This document shows positions 1-7,355 of a stretch of DNA of 52,766 nt, one piece after another. The notes beneath the pieces are model-generated. The model saw nothing but the letters and a program-made list of their open reading frames with translations, ran no database searches and was not told where the DNA came from. Position 1 is the stretch's first letter, and every line of letters begins with the position of its first letter. The DNA lies in NCBI GenBank assembly GCA_937960435.1, contig CALGPN010000047.1, forward strand, positions 1 through 52,766, in the 5' to 3' direction. The stretch comes from an uncultured Desulfosoma sp. (GTDB taxonomy: Bacteria; Desulfobacterota; Syntrophobacteria; Syntrophobacterales; DSM-9756). Both the position numbers and the translations under genes were made by a program.

Positions 1-530
1 TATGGCCACAAAGCTGAGGAGGAAGGCTCCGAGGAGGTTTAGGATCCTTTGAGAAAAAGGGTGGCCCGCACCTTTGACGCGGGATCGAAAATTGAAAAAA
101 GATGCAGCGACAAACTTCGGGCCAAACATCGCACACCTCCATCAAATCATTCTGCTTTTCAGACAAGCCACGCGCACGAAACGGTTCTGTTGCGCATTAT
201 ACCAATGGTCCCGCATTTTTCAACGCCAGACTCGTATTGTGATCATAGGGGCGCGCGAAAGAGAAGACAAAGGCACAGGAAAAATGCTTATACGGCACCA
301 GCCCTTAAGTGGTGATGATCGCGCCGGTCGAATGTGAGGATACGTTCGGTGCTGGTGCGGACAAATTCATGGATACTGATCTTGGCAAGAAGAAAGGTCT
401 CCTGCTCGTCGAAAGGTCGGTGGAAGACGGCGGAGAACGGAAGTGCCGGCAGCGTGGGAGTCGGAAGGGGGTGCGTGTGTAAATTTCGGTGAGGTTGGGC
501 ACGGGATGCCGTGACGCGGGGCAAAAAGGA

Positions 531-557
531 GTTGGGGTGAGCGCAGCGAACCCCAAC
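531..557. repeat. REP-like hairpin, family C
   Basis: GTTGGGGT and ACCCCAAC arms enclose GAGCGCAGCGA. Further copies are at 656-686, 13695-13721, 28692-28722 and 42724-42754. Three of the five copies have GTAG (or CTAC in the other orientation) at the foot. Confidence 0.8.
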
Positions 558-587
558 GCGAAGGTTCACGGACGGTGCAACAATTGC

Positions 588-612
588 GGGCGGGCACAAG
601 GCCCGCCCCTAC
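588..612. repeat. REP-like hairpin, family A
   Basis: GGGCGGGC, loop ACAAG, GCCCGCCC, then CTAC. On the other strand it reads GTAG followed by a hairpin, the usual layout of REP elements moved by RAYT transposases. The same unit recurs several times between 42430 and 43038. Confidence 0.85.
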
Positions 613-655
613 GGGTTTCGTGGGGTGGGGTGATTAGCCCCTGTGGGGCAGCCCC

Positions 656-686
656 GTAGGTTGGGGTGAGCGCAGCGAACCCCAAC
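656..686. repeat. REP-like hairpin, family C, with GTAG foot
   Basis: GTAG followed by the GTTGGGGT/ACCCCAAC stem, nearly identical to the copy at 531-557 and, in the opposite orientation, to 28692-28722. Confidence 0.8.
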
Positions 687-884
687 GGACGGGGTTCGGG
701 CGGTTCTGTCAGAGCCTCAAGGGGCGGTCCTTCTCAGCAAAAAGGAACAAAAGGCTCCAAAGCATAGGCGGAGGGCGTAAGCCCAAACCATCCACAAAGG
801 CATGGCCGCGCGTGCTAATATGAAAGTTCATTTTCCTCTCAGGCCGCGGACCAGGGGGGATCAAAAACAAAAAAGAGGTTCTCG

Positions 885-923
885 AAAAAAGAGCGAGAAC
901 TTCCGTGCGGAAGCTCTCGCTCT
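885..923 (-). terminator. Rho-independent terminator of the PEP-CTERM gene
   Basis: Read on the minus strand, a stem of about nine base pairs (AGAGCGAGA with TCTCGCTCT) with an inner TTCC/GGAA helix is followed directly by six Ts. It lies about 50 bases beyond the stop codon at 970. Confidence 0.85.
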
Positions 924-969
924 GGTCTAATTCTAGAAAAATCCTCTCCTTGAGGGCGCTCGTCAAAAC

Positions 970-1782
970 CTAAAAGCCTTTGCGGCGTCTTGCGTTCCTC
1001 TTTCGTGAAAGAATCCCGCTGGCCACAAGCCCTGAGCCCAGGAGCAGCATCGTTGCGGGCTCCGGGATGGCCTGAGGCGGGCCGCCTCCATTTGTCCACG
1101 TCACATCGTGAGACCCGGGATTGTTTTCCAAAGTTGTACGAATTTGAGTTTGACCTTGGTTATTCGTCTCCAACGCCATGACGTCGAAATGGATCCAATC
1201 GAGTTGAAGAGTTCCCAATTGAAACGTGATAACCTTTATTTCACCTTTTGCCGAACCCAATTCAGTCTTGAAATCAGGGACGCTTTCATTATCGGAAAAA
1301 TTACCTATATCAAAATAAAGAAAATCAGCAATGTTAGCTTTAACCGGGTAATGTTCATTAGGGAAATAACTGGGCGTATCGGAAAAATAAAATGCTGAGA
1401 TGGGAGGGGAGCCGTCCACAGCAATCTTCAGATCGGTGTAATAAGTTAAAAGATCGTTAGATGATTCGGGAACTGAAACCAACAATATGGCGTTGTGACC
1501 ATCAAAGACAGATGGGAAGCCGAAATCACTCCACTTCTTCCCGTCTGAGTATTGCCCCCCGAGCTGAAGGGATGAATTTTGATTTTGGTTCTGAGCCCTC
1601 ACCCCTGCCACGTAAAGAGTGTCACCCGTTGTGAAAGCCGTGTCTTCATCAGAACCTATAGTGGTATAGTCCACATACCCGCCTGACCCATCCGGCACCC
1701 CCACCTGGAGAATGGGGACGGCCAAGACCGAGGCAGGCAGGGCGACAGCGAGGATCATCAGCAACAACGTGATTTTTCTCAT
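970..1782 (-). CDS. PEP-CTERM sorting-signal surface protein
   Basis: A 270-residue exported protein. It begins with a signal peptide (MRKITLLLMILAVALPASVLA) and ends with a PEP-CTERM tail: the motif IPEPAT, a hydrophobic stretch (MLLLGSGLVASGIL) and a basic end (RKRNARRRK). In known systems exosortase recognises this tail and delivers the protein to the cell surface, often with exopolysaccharide. The middle matches no domain I can name; it is rich in Asp, Asn, Ser and aromatic residues, like secreted beta-rich proteins. No exosortase lies in the window. The start is supported by AAAGGAG just upstream of the ATG. The gene is clearly richer in A and T than its neighbours, which may mean recent acquisition. 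It has its own sigma-54-type promoter and terminator, so it is probably a single-gene unit. Confidence 0.88.
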   Translation of the reverse strand: MRKITLLLMILAVALPASVLAVPILQVGVPDGSGGYVDYTTIGSDEDTAFTTGDTLYVAGVRAQNQNQNSSLQLGGQYSDGKKWSDFGFPSVFDGHNAILLVSVPESSNDLLTYYTDLKIAVDGSPPISAFYFSDTPSYFPNEHYPVKANIADFLYFDIGNFSDNESVPDFKTELGSAKGEIKVITFQLGTLQLDWIHFDVMALETNNQGQTQIRTTLENNPGSHDVTWTNGGGPPQAIPEPATMLLLGSGLVASGILSRKRNARRRKGF

Positions 1783-1872
1783 AGCGACTCCTTTGCGTCC
1801 CTTCGTTCGTTCGCGTCAATCTCGCCGCCGGTTTTTCCTGCGGCCTATCGTCCTACTTTCATTACGGAACAA

Positions 1873-1888
1873 GGCAAAATATGTACCA
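1873..1888 (-). promoter_or_regulatory. Candidate sigma-54 (-24/-12) promoter
   Basis: On the minus strand TGGTACATATTTTGCC fits the RpoN consensus TGGCAC-N5-TTGC at all fixed positions but one (T for C). It lies about 90 bases upstream of the PEP-CTERM start codon. PEP-CTERM genes in other bacteria are often controlled by the PrsK/PrsR pair acting through sigma-54, so the match fits the gene it precedes. Confidence 0.6.
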
Positions 1889-2383
1889 GATAGTTGTTGA
1901 AAATGTTGTGGAAACTTTTATCTAAAGATATTAATATGTTGAAAAATGAAGGCGAGGCGGGCTAAAGGGTTTTTTGCCCTCCCGGGTGCAGCCCTTTGCG
2001 CACAAAAGCGGAAGTCCTTTGCACACATAAGAAGAACCTTGCACACCTGGAATGGACTCGGAGGATTCCCGTTGGTCTTTCCTCTGCAGGCTGTTGGAGC
2101 GGCAAAAAACAAGACGACCGACCGCCGTCAATGACATGGCCCGATTTTCCTTAAGCGAATAGAATCGGCTACACCGGTCGTTTCTCGAATCTTCACACTT
2201 GGAATGTTCCGAGACGGGCTTCGAAGGATCGGCCTGGGAGAATGCAAAAACAATGGGCCATAGAAAAAAGCGAAGGATCGCGGGATCCAACGGGGAATGA
2301 CCTTTCCCGGCCGCGTCGGATTTATGGAGGGGAAAGGGCGCTATGCCGAAACCGCCCGAGGTGCGCTTTGAATAGGCGTTCAC

Positions 2384-2411
2384 AAAAAAGGGGGCTTCCA
2401 CCCCCCTTTTT
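2384..2411. terminator. Bidirectional terminator after the protease gene
   Basis: AAAAAAGGGGG, loop CTTCCA, CCCCCCTTTTT: a GC stem flanked by A-run and T-run, which works in either direction. It lies about 30 bases beyond the stop of the S8 protease. Confidence 0.8.
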
Positions 2412-2443
2412 GCCTATCTCTTCCCGTTGATTTCTTCCGGAAA

Positions 2444-4249
2444 CTATTTGATGACCGTCACGGACTTGGTTCCTTCATTCCCGGCGGCATCGACGGCGAC
2501 GGCCTTGATGGTATGAGGCCCTGAGGCGTAATTGCTCGTGTTCCAAGAGAAACTCAGGGTCGACGCTGTGGTGGAGGCTTTGATGACGCCGTCGATAAAG
2601 CACTGGATGCCGGTGACCTTCACGTTGTCCGTAGCTTGGATGGAAATGGTCACTTTCTTTGACACCACAGAGCCGTCGGCGGGACTCGTGATGGTCACGA
2701 CGGGCGGCTGGCTGTCCACGGGATCGGGGATATTGTCCACGGTGACCGCTACGGCTTTGGAAACCCCTTCGTTTCCGGCCTTATCCCACGCCTTGGCCGT
2801 GAGCGTCAGGGACCCGTCGGCAAAGGCGGTGGTATCGAGACTGAACCGGTACGGGGCTTCCGAGGTTTCGGCGACAAGACTCCCGTTGGCATAGAGCGCG
2901 ACGCGAAGGACGCCGACGTTATCCGATGCGGAAACATCGACGGCAAGGGTTCCGGAAACCTTGGTTCCCGCGGCCGGCGACGTGACGGTGACGACGGGCG
3001 CTTCAATGTCCACGGGTTTGGTTTCCAGGGCGGCGAGCACGGCTGCCTGGGCGTCCACACGGCCGTGGCCGTAAAAGGTGTCCCAGCCGGCCGTTCCCAA
3101 GTCCACCGCGGTTTCTTCAAGGAGTCTTTCCACTTGGTCGGGCGAGAGGCTGGGGTTCAGGGAAAAGAGGAGGGCTCCGACGGCCGCCGCCGCAGGGCTT
3201 GAAAAGGACGTCCCTGAGACGCTGGCATAATCGCCGCCTCGCGCCGTCGTCAGGATGCCCGAACCGGGGGCGGCCACATCCACGAAGTTGCCGTAACTGG
3301 ACCAGCTCGCCTTGGTGTCTGTGCTTGTGGTCGCCGAAACACTGATGATGGCCGGGTTTTCCGGCGTGCTTTCAAAGGCCCCGGTGTTTCCCGCCGAGGC
3401 GAACACAAGCCCGCCTTTTTGACGAAAGTAATTGGCGGCGCTGGTCACGGTGGAACTTCCCGTGACCATGTAGCTGATGTTGGCCACACGGGCGCCGTGA
3501 TCCGCCGCCCAGGTGAGACCGCTGGCGATGGTGCTGTAATAGGCGTAGCCGTCGGGCTGGCTGATGCGCACGGGCATGATTTTGGTGTTCCACGCGAGGC
3601 TCGCCACACCCACGGCGTTATTGGCGGCGGCGCCGATCACCCCGGCCACGTTGGTCCCGTGGCCGTAGACATCCGAGGTGTCCGCGTTGTTGTCGTACAT
3701 GTTCCAGCCGGGGACGAGTTTTCCCACAAAATCCGGGTGGGTGCCGTCCACACCGGTATCGAGAACCGCCGCGACGACCCCGTCACCAAGCGTGTAATCC
3801 CAAGCCGCGGGGGCTTTCATGAGGGGAAGGTGCCATTGGCTCGCATATTTGGGGTCGTTGGGGATTGTGTCGTCCGGGGGGATCAGGGCGTCGGGTTCGG
3901 CGAAAGCGATTTTCGGGTGTTTTGAAAGGGCGCGGGCCACAGCCTCTTCCGCCCGGGGCGGGACGGAAACTACGTGGACACGGATTTGATGGAGCGCCCC
4001 GAGACGACGGCCGCCGTGTTCGAAGAGCACATCATCCAGTTCCGCGTCACTGACCCCGACCCGAGCCTGGACGAGAATGCGGCCTTGGGCCCACGGGGGC
4101 TTTTGGGCCCAGGCCGTGGCACCGAGGAGCAAAGAAAAAAGCACGGCACCGAGGAACGCAAGACTCCACAAGGAAAGGACAGGGCCGGCACTTGCAACGC
4201 AGGCCCGAAAAGCGGAAAAGGTCGCAGCGGGTCGTTTTGGGAAAGACAT
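2444..4249 (-). CDS. Secreted subtilisin-like (S8) serine protease with two Ig-like domains
   Basis: An exported endopeptidase of 601 residues. In order: signal peptide ending ATAWA; an I9/fervidolysin-like propeptide (about residues 55-125); the S8 catalytic domain with Asp163 (VLDTGVDG), His197 (GHGTNVAG), the oxyanion-hole Asn in ASAGN and Ser348 (SGTSFSSP); then two Ig-like repeats of about 90 residues, each opening PPVVTITSPA or close to it and each carrying KAxDxAGNEG near its end. The start is placed at the ATG preceded by GGAGGTGTCCT, 18 codons inside the longest frame. Such proteases process surface or extracellular proteins and feed on external protein. The gene sits behind a c-di-GMP riboswitch, so its output probably follows the switch between motile and sessile life. 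Its exact substrate cannot be told from sequence. Confidence 0.93.
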   Translation of the reverse strand: MSFPKRPAATFSAFRACVASAGPVLSLWSLAFLGAVLFSLLLGATAWAQKPPWAQGRILVQARVGVSDAELDDVLFEHGGRRLGALHQIRVHVVSVPPRAEEAVARALSKHPKIAFAEPDALIPPDDTIPNDPKYASQWHLPLMKAPAAWDYTLGDGVVAAVLDTGVDGTHPDFVGKLVPGWNMYDNNADTSDVYGHGTNVAGVIGAAANNAVGVASLAWNTKIMPVRISQPDGYAYYSTIASGLTWAADHGARVANISYMVTGSSTVTSAANYFRQKGGLVFASAGNTGAFESTPENPAIISVSATTSTDTKASWSSYGNFVDVAAPGSGILTTARGGDYASVSGTSFSSPAAAAVGALLFSLNPSLSPDQVERLLEETAVDLGTAGWDTFYGHGRVDAQAAVLAALETKPVDIEAPVVTVTSPAAGTKVSGTLAVDVSASDNVGVLRVALYANGSLVAETSEAPYRFSLDTTAFADGSLTLTAKAWDKAGNEGVSKAVAVTVDNIPDPVDSQPPVVTITSPADGSVVSKKVTISIQATDNVKVTGIQCFIDGVIKASTTASTLSFSWNTSNYASGPHTIKAVAVDAAGNEGTKSVTVIK

Positions 4250-4336
4250 AGGACACCTCCGACAAAGAATTGGGGTTTTCGGGCAGGAAACGGGAAGGGA
4301 CATCCTCGACGCCGGTCAGGAGGTGTTCCCGTTTCT
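4250..4336 (-). promoter_or_regulatory. Riboswitch expression platform with anti-Shine-Dalgarno
   Basis: On the minus strand the leader contains ACACCTCC (plus-strand 4319-4326), an exact complement of the protease ribosome site GGAGGTGT (plus-strand 4253-4260). A competing stem can form from AAACGGGAA and TTCCCGTTT, with the anti-SD in its loop, and AGGATGT could also pair with the anti-SD. There is no T-run. The layout suggests control of translation rather than of transcription. Confidence 0.6.
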
Positions 4337-4412
4337 TCGGCAGCCCGGCCGTCCCGTTTTTTCTCGGGACCCGTGGCTTTGCGTCCCCGCCTTGCGGCGG
4401 GTTTGCCCTTTC
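4336..4412 (-). ncRNA. Cyclic di-GMP-I (GEMM) riboswitch
   Basis: Read on the minus strand the leader carries the GEMM core in order: GGGCAAAC; a P2 helix CCCGCC/GGCGGG closed by a GCAA tetraloop; GACGCAAAGCCAC; a second helix; and GCCGGGCTGCC at the end. These match the invariant parts of the Vibrio Vc2 aptamer as I recall it. It lies about 90 bases upstream of the S8 protease start, in the right orientation. Confidence 0.87.
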
Positions 4413-4514
4413 GGAAACGCGGGGCCTTTCGGCCCTCAGTGAAGCAATCGGTCGGAGGGCGAGCGGACTTAAATGGTTTTTAATGATTTTTGCCAAGGCG
4501 GCCCAAAGGCCGAG

Positions 4515-4557
4515 GAGCCTGCACTGCCGGAAAAACATTTACCGAAAATGCAGGCTC
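4515..4557. repeat. Inverted repeat after the epimerase gene
   Basis: GAGCCTGCA and TGCAGGCTC are separated by 25 bases, just past the stop of the epimerase gene. There is no good T-run on the minus strand, so it is at most a weak terminator. Confidence 0.4.
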
Positions 4558-4572
4558 TTTCTGGGAGCGGCT

Positions 4573-5628
4573 CTACGGCCGATCGGGGGAGCCGTCGCCG
4601 TAATAGGCACGGTACCAGGCGACAAATTCCCGGATGCCGTCTTGGATGGAGGTGGCAGGTCGAAAGCCGAAATCCCGGGCGAGATCGTCGATGTCGGCCG
4701 CGGTGGCAGGGACGTCCCCGGGCTGCATGGGAAGATACTCCTTGCGGGCTTCCGTTCCCAGGCATTCTTCCAGAGCGCGGATGAATTCCATGAGTTCCAC
4801 CGGATGGTTGTTGCCGATGTTGTAGATGCGGTAGGGCGCGGCGCTCGTTCCGGGATCGGGGGCGTCCCCGGACCATTGGGGGTCGGGTGCCGGGGCTTTT
4901 TGCATTACCCGCACCACCCCTTCGATAATGTCGTCGATATAGGTAAAATCGCGGCGCATCTTGCCGTAGTTGAACACTTTGATGGGTTCACCGGAAAGGA
5001 TCGCCCTCGTGAAAAGAAAAAGAGCCATATCGGGCCGGCCCCACGGGCCGTAGACCGTAAAGAACCGAAGTCCTGTGCAGGGAAGGCCGTAGAGGTGGGC
5101 GTAGGTGTGGGCCATGAGCTCGTTGGCTTTTTTTGTGGCGGCGTAGAGTGAGACGGGATGGTCCACATTGTGATGCACGGAAAAGGGCATGCGCGTGTTG
5201 GCCCCGTAGACGGAGCTCGAAGAAGCGAACACGAGATGTCCTACCCCGTGGTGGCGGCACCCTTCCAAGATGTTCATGAACCCCATGAGGTTGCTGTCCA
5301 CATAGGCATAAGGGTTCACGAGGGAGTAGCGGACGCCGGCCTGGGCCGCGAGATGCACGACCACGCGGAAGGGATACCGGTCGAAAACGGCTTCCATGGC
5401 CGCCCGGTCCGAAAGATCGAGACGGTGAAAGGTGAAGCCGGCGTAGGCTTCCAGCATTTTCAGCCGATCCCATTTGATGCGCACATCGTAGTAGTCGTTG
5501 ACGTTGTCGAGGCCCACCACGGGAAAGCCCTCGGCGAGAAGCCGCCGGGCCAGGTGGAAGCCGATAAAGCCGGCGGCCCCCGTGACGAGTACGGGAAATG
5601 CGGGATCCAGCAAGGCGGATTCGGCCAT
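4573..5628 (-). CDS. NAD-dependent UDP-glucuronate 4-epimerase-type protein
   Basis: A short-chain dehydrogenase-type sugar nucleotide epimerase of 351 residues, close in length to UDP-glucuronate 4-epimerases (LpsL/Cap1J type), which make UDP-galacturonate for lipopolysaccharide and capsule. Visible features are the NAD site GAAGFIG (17-23), DNVNDYYD after the second strand, the SSSSVYG segment, and the catalytic Tyr162-x3-Lys166 in YAATKKANE. The phrase [13 protein letters not shown] is typical of the glucuronate epimerase branch rather than plain GalE. It starts 6 bases after the stop of the upstream stress-protein gene and is probably the last gene of that operon. The pairing with stress proteins is unusual and may be incidental. 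Confidence 0.85.
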   Translation of the reverse strand: MAESALLDPAFPVLVTGAAGFIGFHLARRLLAEGFPVVGLDNVNDYYDVRIKWDRLKMLEAYAGFTFHRLDLSDRAAMEAVFDRYPFRVVVHLAAQAGVRYSLVNPYAYVDSNLMGFMNILEGCRHHGVGHLVFASSSSVYGANTRMPFSVHHNVDHPVSLYAATKKANELMAHTYAHLYGLPCTGLRFFTVYGPWGRPDMALFLFTRAILSGEPIKVFNYGKMRRDFTYIDDIIEGVVRVMQKAPAPDPQWSGDAPDPGTSAAPYRIYNIGNNHPVELMEFIRALEECLGTEARKEYLPMQPGDVPATAADIDDLARDFGFRPATSIQDGIREFVAWYRAYYGDGSPDRP

Positions 5629-5634
5629 GAACGA

Positions 5635-6099
5635 TCAATCCTTTTTCTTCAAACGCACGGTAAGGACGGAACAGGAGGCTTTGCGCACGACGCGGTCGGC
5701 GGTGCTCCCGAAAAGGACATGGGCGATGCCCGTAAGGCCCTGGGATCCCATGACAAGAAGGTCTACGGCGCGATCTTGGGCGAACCGCACGATTTCCGTG
5801 GCCGGGTAGCCGGAGAGAATGTGAATCTCATAGGGCTGCTTTTCCCTCAGTTGGCTGACGTAGCGTTCCTCGATGGCCGCCTTGGCCCCTTCGGTGGCCC
5901 GTTCCACGAAATGGACGTCCATTTCCAGCGGCACGTAGATTTCCCGGATGGGGGCCGTGCTGAAGGTGACGAGCACATGGACGATGTGCAATGTCGCCCC
6001 GTAGCGCCAGGCCAGATCTTTTGCGGCGATGAAGGCTTCGTCGGCGTTGTCGCTGAAATCCGTGCAAAAGGCGATGGTCTTGTACAGGTTTTCGCTCAT
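5635..6099 (-). CDS. Universal stress protein (UspA family)
   Basis: A single UspA domain of 154 residues. The C-terminal nucleotide-binding signature is clear: VMGSQGLTG, then FGSTADRVV, then CSVLTVR, the G2xG9xG(S/T) pattern of ATP-binding Usp proteins. The N-terminal strand KTIAFCTDFSDNADEA is also typical. GGAGAGAGAACCC precedes the ATG. It is third in a minus-strand operon, after a ThrRS-editing-like protein and another Usp. Family members support survival under stress or growth arrest; the specific role is unknown. Confidence 0.9.
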   Translation of the reverse strand: MSENLYKTIAFCTDFSDNADEAFIAAKDLAWRYGATLHIVHVLVTFSTAPIREIYVPLEMDVHFVERATEGAKAAIEERYVSQLREKQPYEIHILSGYPATEIVRFAQDRAVDLLVMGSQGLTGIAHVLFGSTADRVVRKASCSVLTVRLKKKD

Positions 6100-6146
6100 G
6101 GGTTCTCTCTCCTGTTCGGCATGCTGCCGGGGGGATGTCGACGGGA

Positions 6147-6635
6147 TCAGGCGTCCACGATCCAGACGGTGACGCCGCGCGCCATCCCGGCCACGGATTT
6201 GGACACACTGCCCAGAAAGAATTCTTTGACGCGGCTGAGCCCCCGCCGTCCCAGAACCACGGTGGAACAGCGAAGGGCCTTGGCCCTTTCCACGATGATG
6301 TGGGCGATTTCCTGCCCTTCCACGCCGAAATCCTCGTGGATCCGGGATTCAGAAACCCCACCTTCCTTAAGGATGTCGCGGGCGATGGCGAAGGTGCGCC
6401 GCATTTTGTCTTCGTCTTCCGGATTCCAAAAATAGCCGCTCACATGCGGGTGCGTCTCGTGAATCGCTTCGATCCATCGGATGACGTCTTTGGGAAGGAG
6501 ATTGGGCGAGGCGGGCGGAAGGACGTGAAACAGGATGAAGTCCACATGGTCGGCCCCTTTGAGCATCCGGGTGAGGTACTGGACGGCTTTGAGGGACCCC
6601 GGCCGGTCGTCCATGGCGATGAGCACGCGTTCCAT
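6147..6635 (-). CDS. Universal stress protein, divergent UspA family
   Basis: A 162-residue Usp-fold protein. It starts MERVLIAMDDRPGSLKAVQYL and carries VVLGRRGLSRVKEFFLGSVSKSVAG, the same loop pattern as ATP-binding Usps, with an Arg pair in place of the usual GS. The region about 45-80 (HVLPPASPNLLPKDVIRW) is longer than in the adjacent Usp, and the two proteins are clearly diverged. AAAGGAG precedes the ATG. It lies 19 bases after the stop of the editing-domain gene and 47 bases before the next Usp, so the three are probably co-transcribed. Confidence 0.85.
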   Translation of the reverse strand: MERVLIAMDDRPGSLKAVQYLTRMLKGADHVDFILFHVLPPASPNLLPKDVIRWIEAIHETHPHVSGYFWNPEDEDKMRRTFAIARDILKEGGVSESRIHEDFGVEGQEIAHIIVERAKALRCSTVVLGRRGLSRVKEFFLGSVSKSVAGMARGVTVWIVDA

Positions 6636-6654
6636 GGAAGGGCTCCTTTGGACG

Positions 6655-7065
6655 CTAGAGATCCTTGAACACCTTGGCGAGGGAATCGCCCGCCACGTGG
6701 ATTTTCCATTCGTTGAGGTACCCGAAGGGGGTTTCCCGTACGGTAAAACCGGTGCGTTCCAAGCGGCGGCGCACCTCTTCGGTCATGGCCCGGGCCGTCT
6801 CCGGCGAGGCCTTGGTTTCCGCCAAATGGTTGAAGGAATGAAGGACGACGGTGGTCGTGTCGAATTTTCGGGCGAGCCACTTGGCGTTTTTCACCCATTT
6901 TTCCACGACTTTGCCTTGGCGGTCTTCGTCGTGGGCTTCTGCATGGAAAAAGATCACCACGGCGTTTCGGCACTCGTTCTCTTCGTCGTGATCGGGTGCC
7001 TCGGGAAGGGTTTTTTGGAACGTGCGGTACCAAAATTCAGTTGCATAAAACATGAGGAGTTTCAT
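6655..7065 (-). CDS. Free-standing archaeal-type threonyl-tRNA synthetase editing domain
   Basis: A 136-residue protein that reads end to end like the N-terminal editing domain of archaeal ThrRS (tRNA-Thr_ED, a D-aminoacyl-tRNA-deacylase fold). The match covers the opening MKLLMFYATEF, the middle LHSFNHLAE (residues 75-83, archaeal YPFAHLSS) and the end PFGYLNEWKIHVAGDSLAKV (archaeal [20 protein letters not shown]). In archaea this domain removes serine wrongly joined to tRNA-Thr. No synthetase domain is attached here. By my alignment from memory, His80 keeps the conserved histidine, but Asn118 replaces the lysine thought important for editing, and GDS replaces GHP. It may therefore act on another substrate or have lost activity. 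It heads an operon with two universal stress proteins. Confidence 0.75.
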   Translation of the reverse strand: MKLLMFYATEFWYRTFQKTLPEAPDHDEENECRNAVVIFFHAEAHDEDRQGKVVEKWVKNAKWLARKFDTTTVVLHSFNHLAETKASPETARAMTEEVRRRLERTGFTVRETPFGYLNEWKIHVAGDSLAKVFKDL

Positions 7066-7206
7066 GAATCCACCCGTTCATCCACCTCGTTCACCCTTCG
7101 CCGCAGCCCCCTCCTCCCTAATGGGAGAGAAACCTTTTCCCCCAAAGCCAAACTGAACCCCGTACCCTATACACCCAAAGAAAGGCGTCGCGCAAGGCAC
7201 CTTGGC

Positions 7207-7235
7207 TTGACATTGCGGGGGGGCGCCGATAGGAT
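7207..7235 (+). promoter_or_regulatory. Sigma-70-type promoter of the hflKC operon
   Basis: TTGACA (7207-7212), a 17-base spacer, then TAGGAT (7230-7235). Transcription would start near 7242, so the small membrane protein must start downstream of that. Confidence 0.65.
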
Positions 7236-7355
7236 TTGGCGGTCGTGCGGCTGCCGTCGGCCGGGGAAGTCGCGGCAGGGGCCGGGTTCATGAAGTCGAA
7301 AAGCCGTGCCGCGCGAGCTGGGGCTTTTCAACGACCGGGTGGGAAAGGGGAGGGT

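Larger units (their letters stand above)
1..969. other. Gene-poor region with hairpin repeats
   Basis: No convincing coding region was found; the open frames here overlap one another on both strands and match no family. Bases 1-42 could be read as the last 13 codons of a gene entering from the left (ending GSEEV then TAG), but this is too short to support. The stretch carries REP-like hairpins at 531-557, 588-612 and 656-686, and the terminator of the PEP-CTERM gene at 885-923. Confidence 0.5.
1783..2443. other. Intergenic region
   Basis: It holds the sigma-54-type promoter (1873-1888) and a terminator (2384-2411). A minus-strand open frame at 1931-2401 has no recognisable features or good ribosome site, and I do not accept it as a gene. 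I see nothing else between about 1930 and 2380. Confidence 0.5.

Noticed and set aside
1-42. A possible 3' end of a gene entering the window (last residues GSEEV)
   Set aside because: Thirteen codons with no family signal; it cannot be told from chance.
1783-1830. GGGACGCAAAG just before the PEP-CTERM start, resembling part of a c-di-GMP riboswitch
   Set aside because: The upstream GGGCAAAC element and the closing helices are missing; the match is short and merges with the ribosome site.
1931-2401. A 156-codon minus-strand frame in the gap before the protease terminator
   Set aside because: No ribosome site, no recognisable domain, and it overlaps the terminator at 2384-2411.
5158-6435. A 425-codon plus-strand open frame across the epimerase and stress-protein genes
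   Set aside because: It runs opposite two recognisable genes and its product is low-complexity with no family features.
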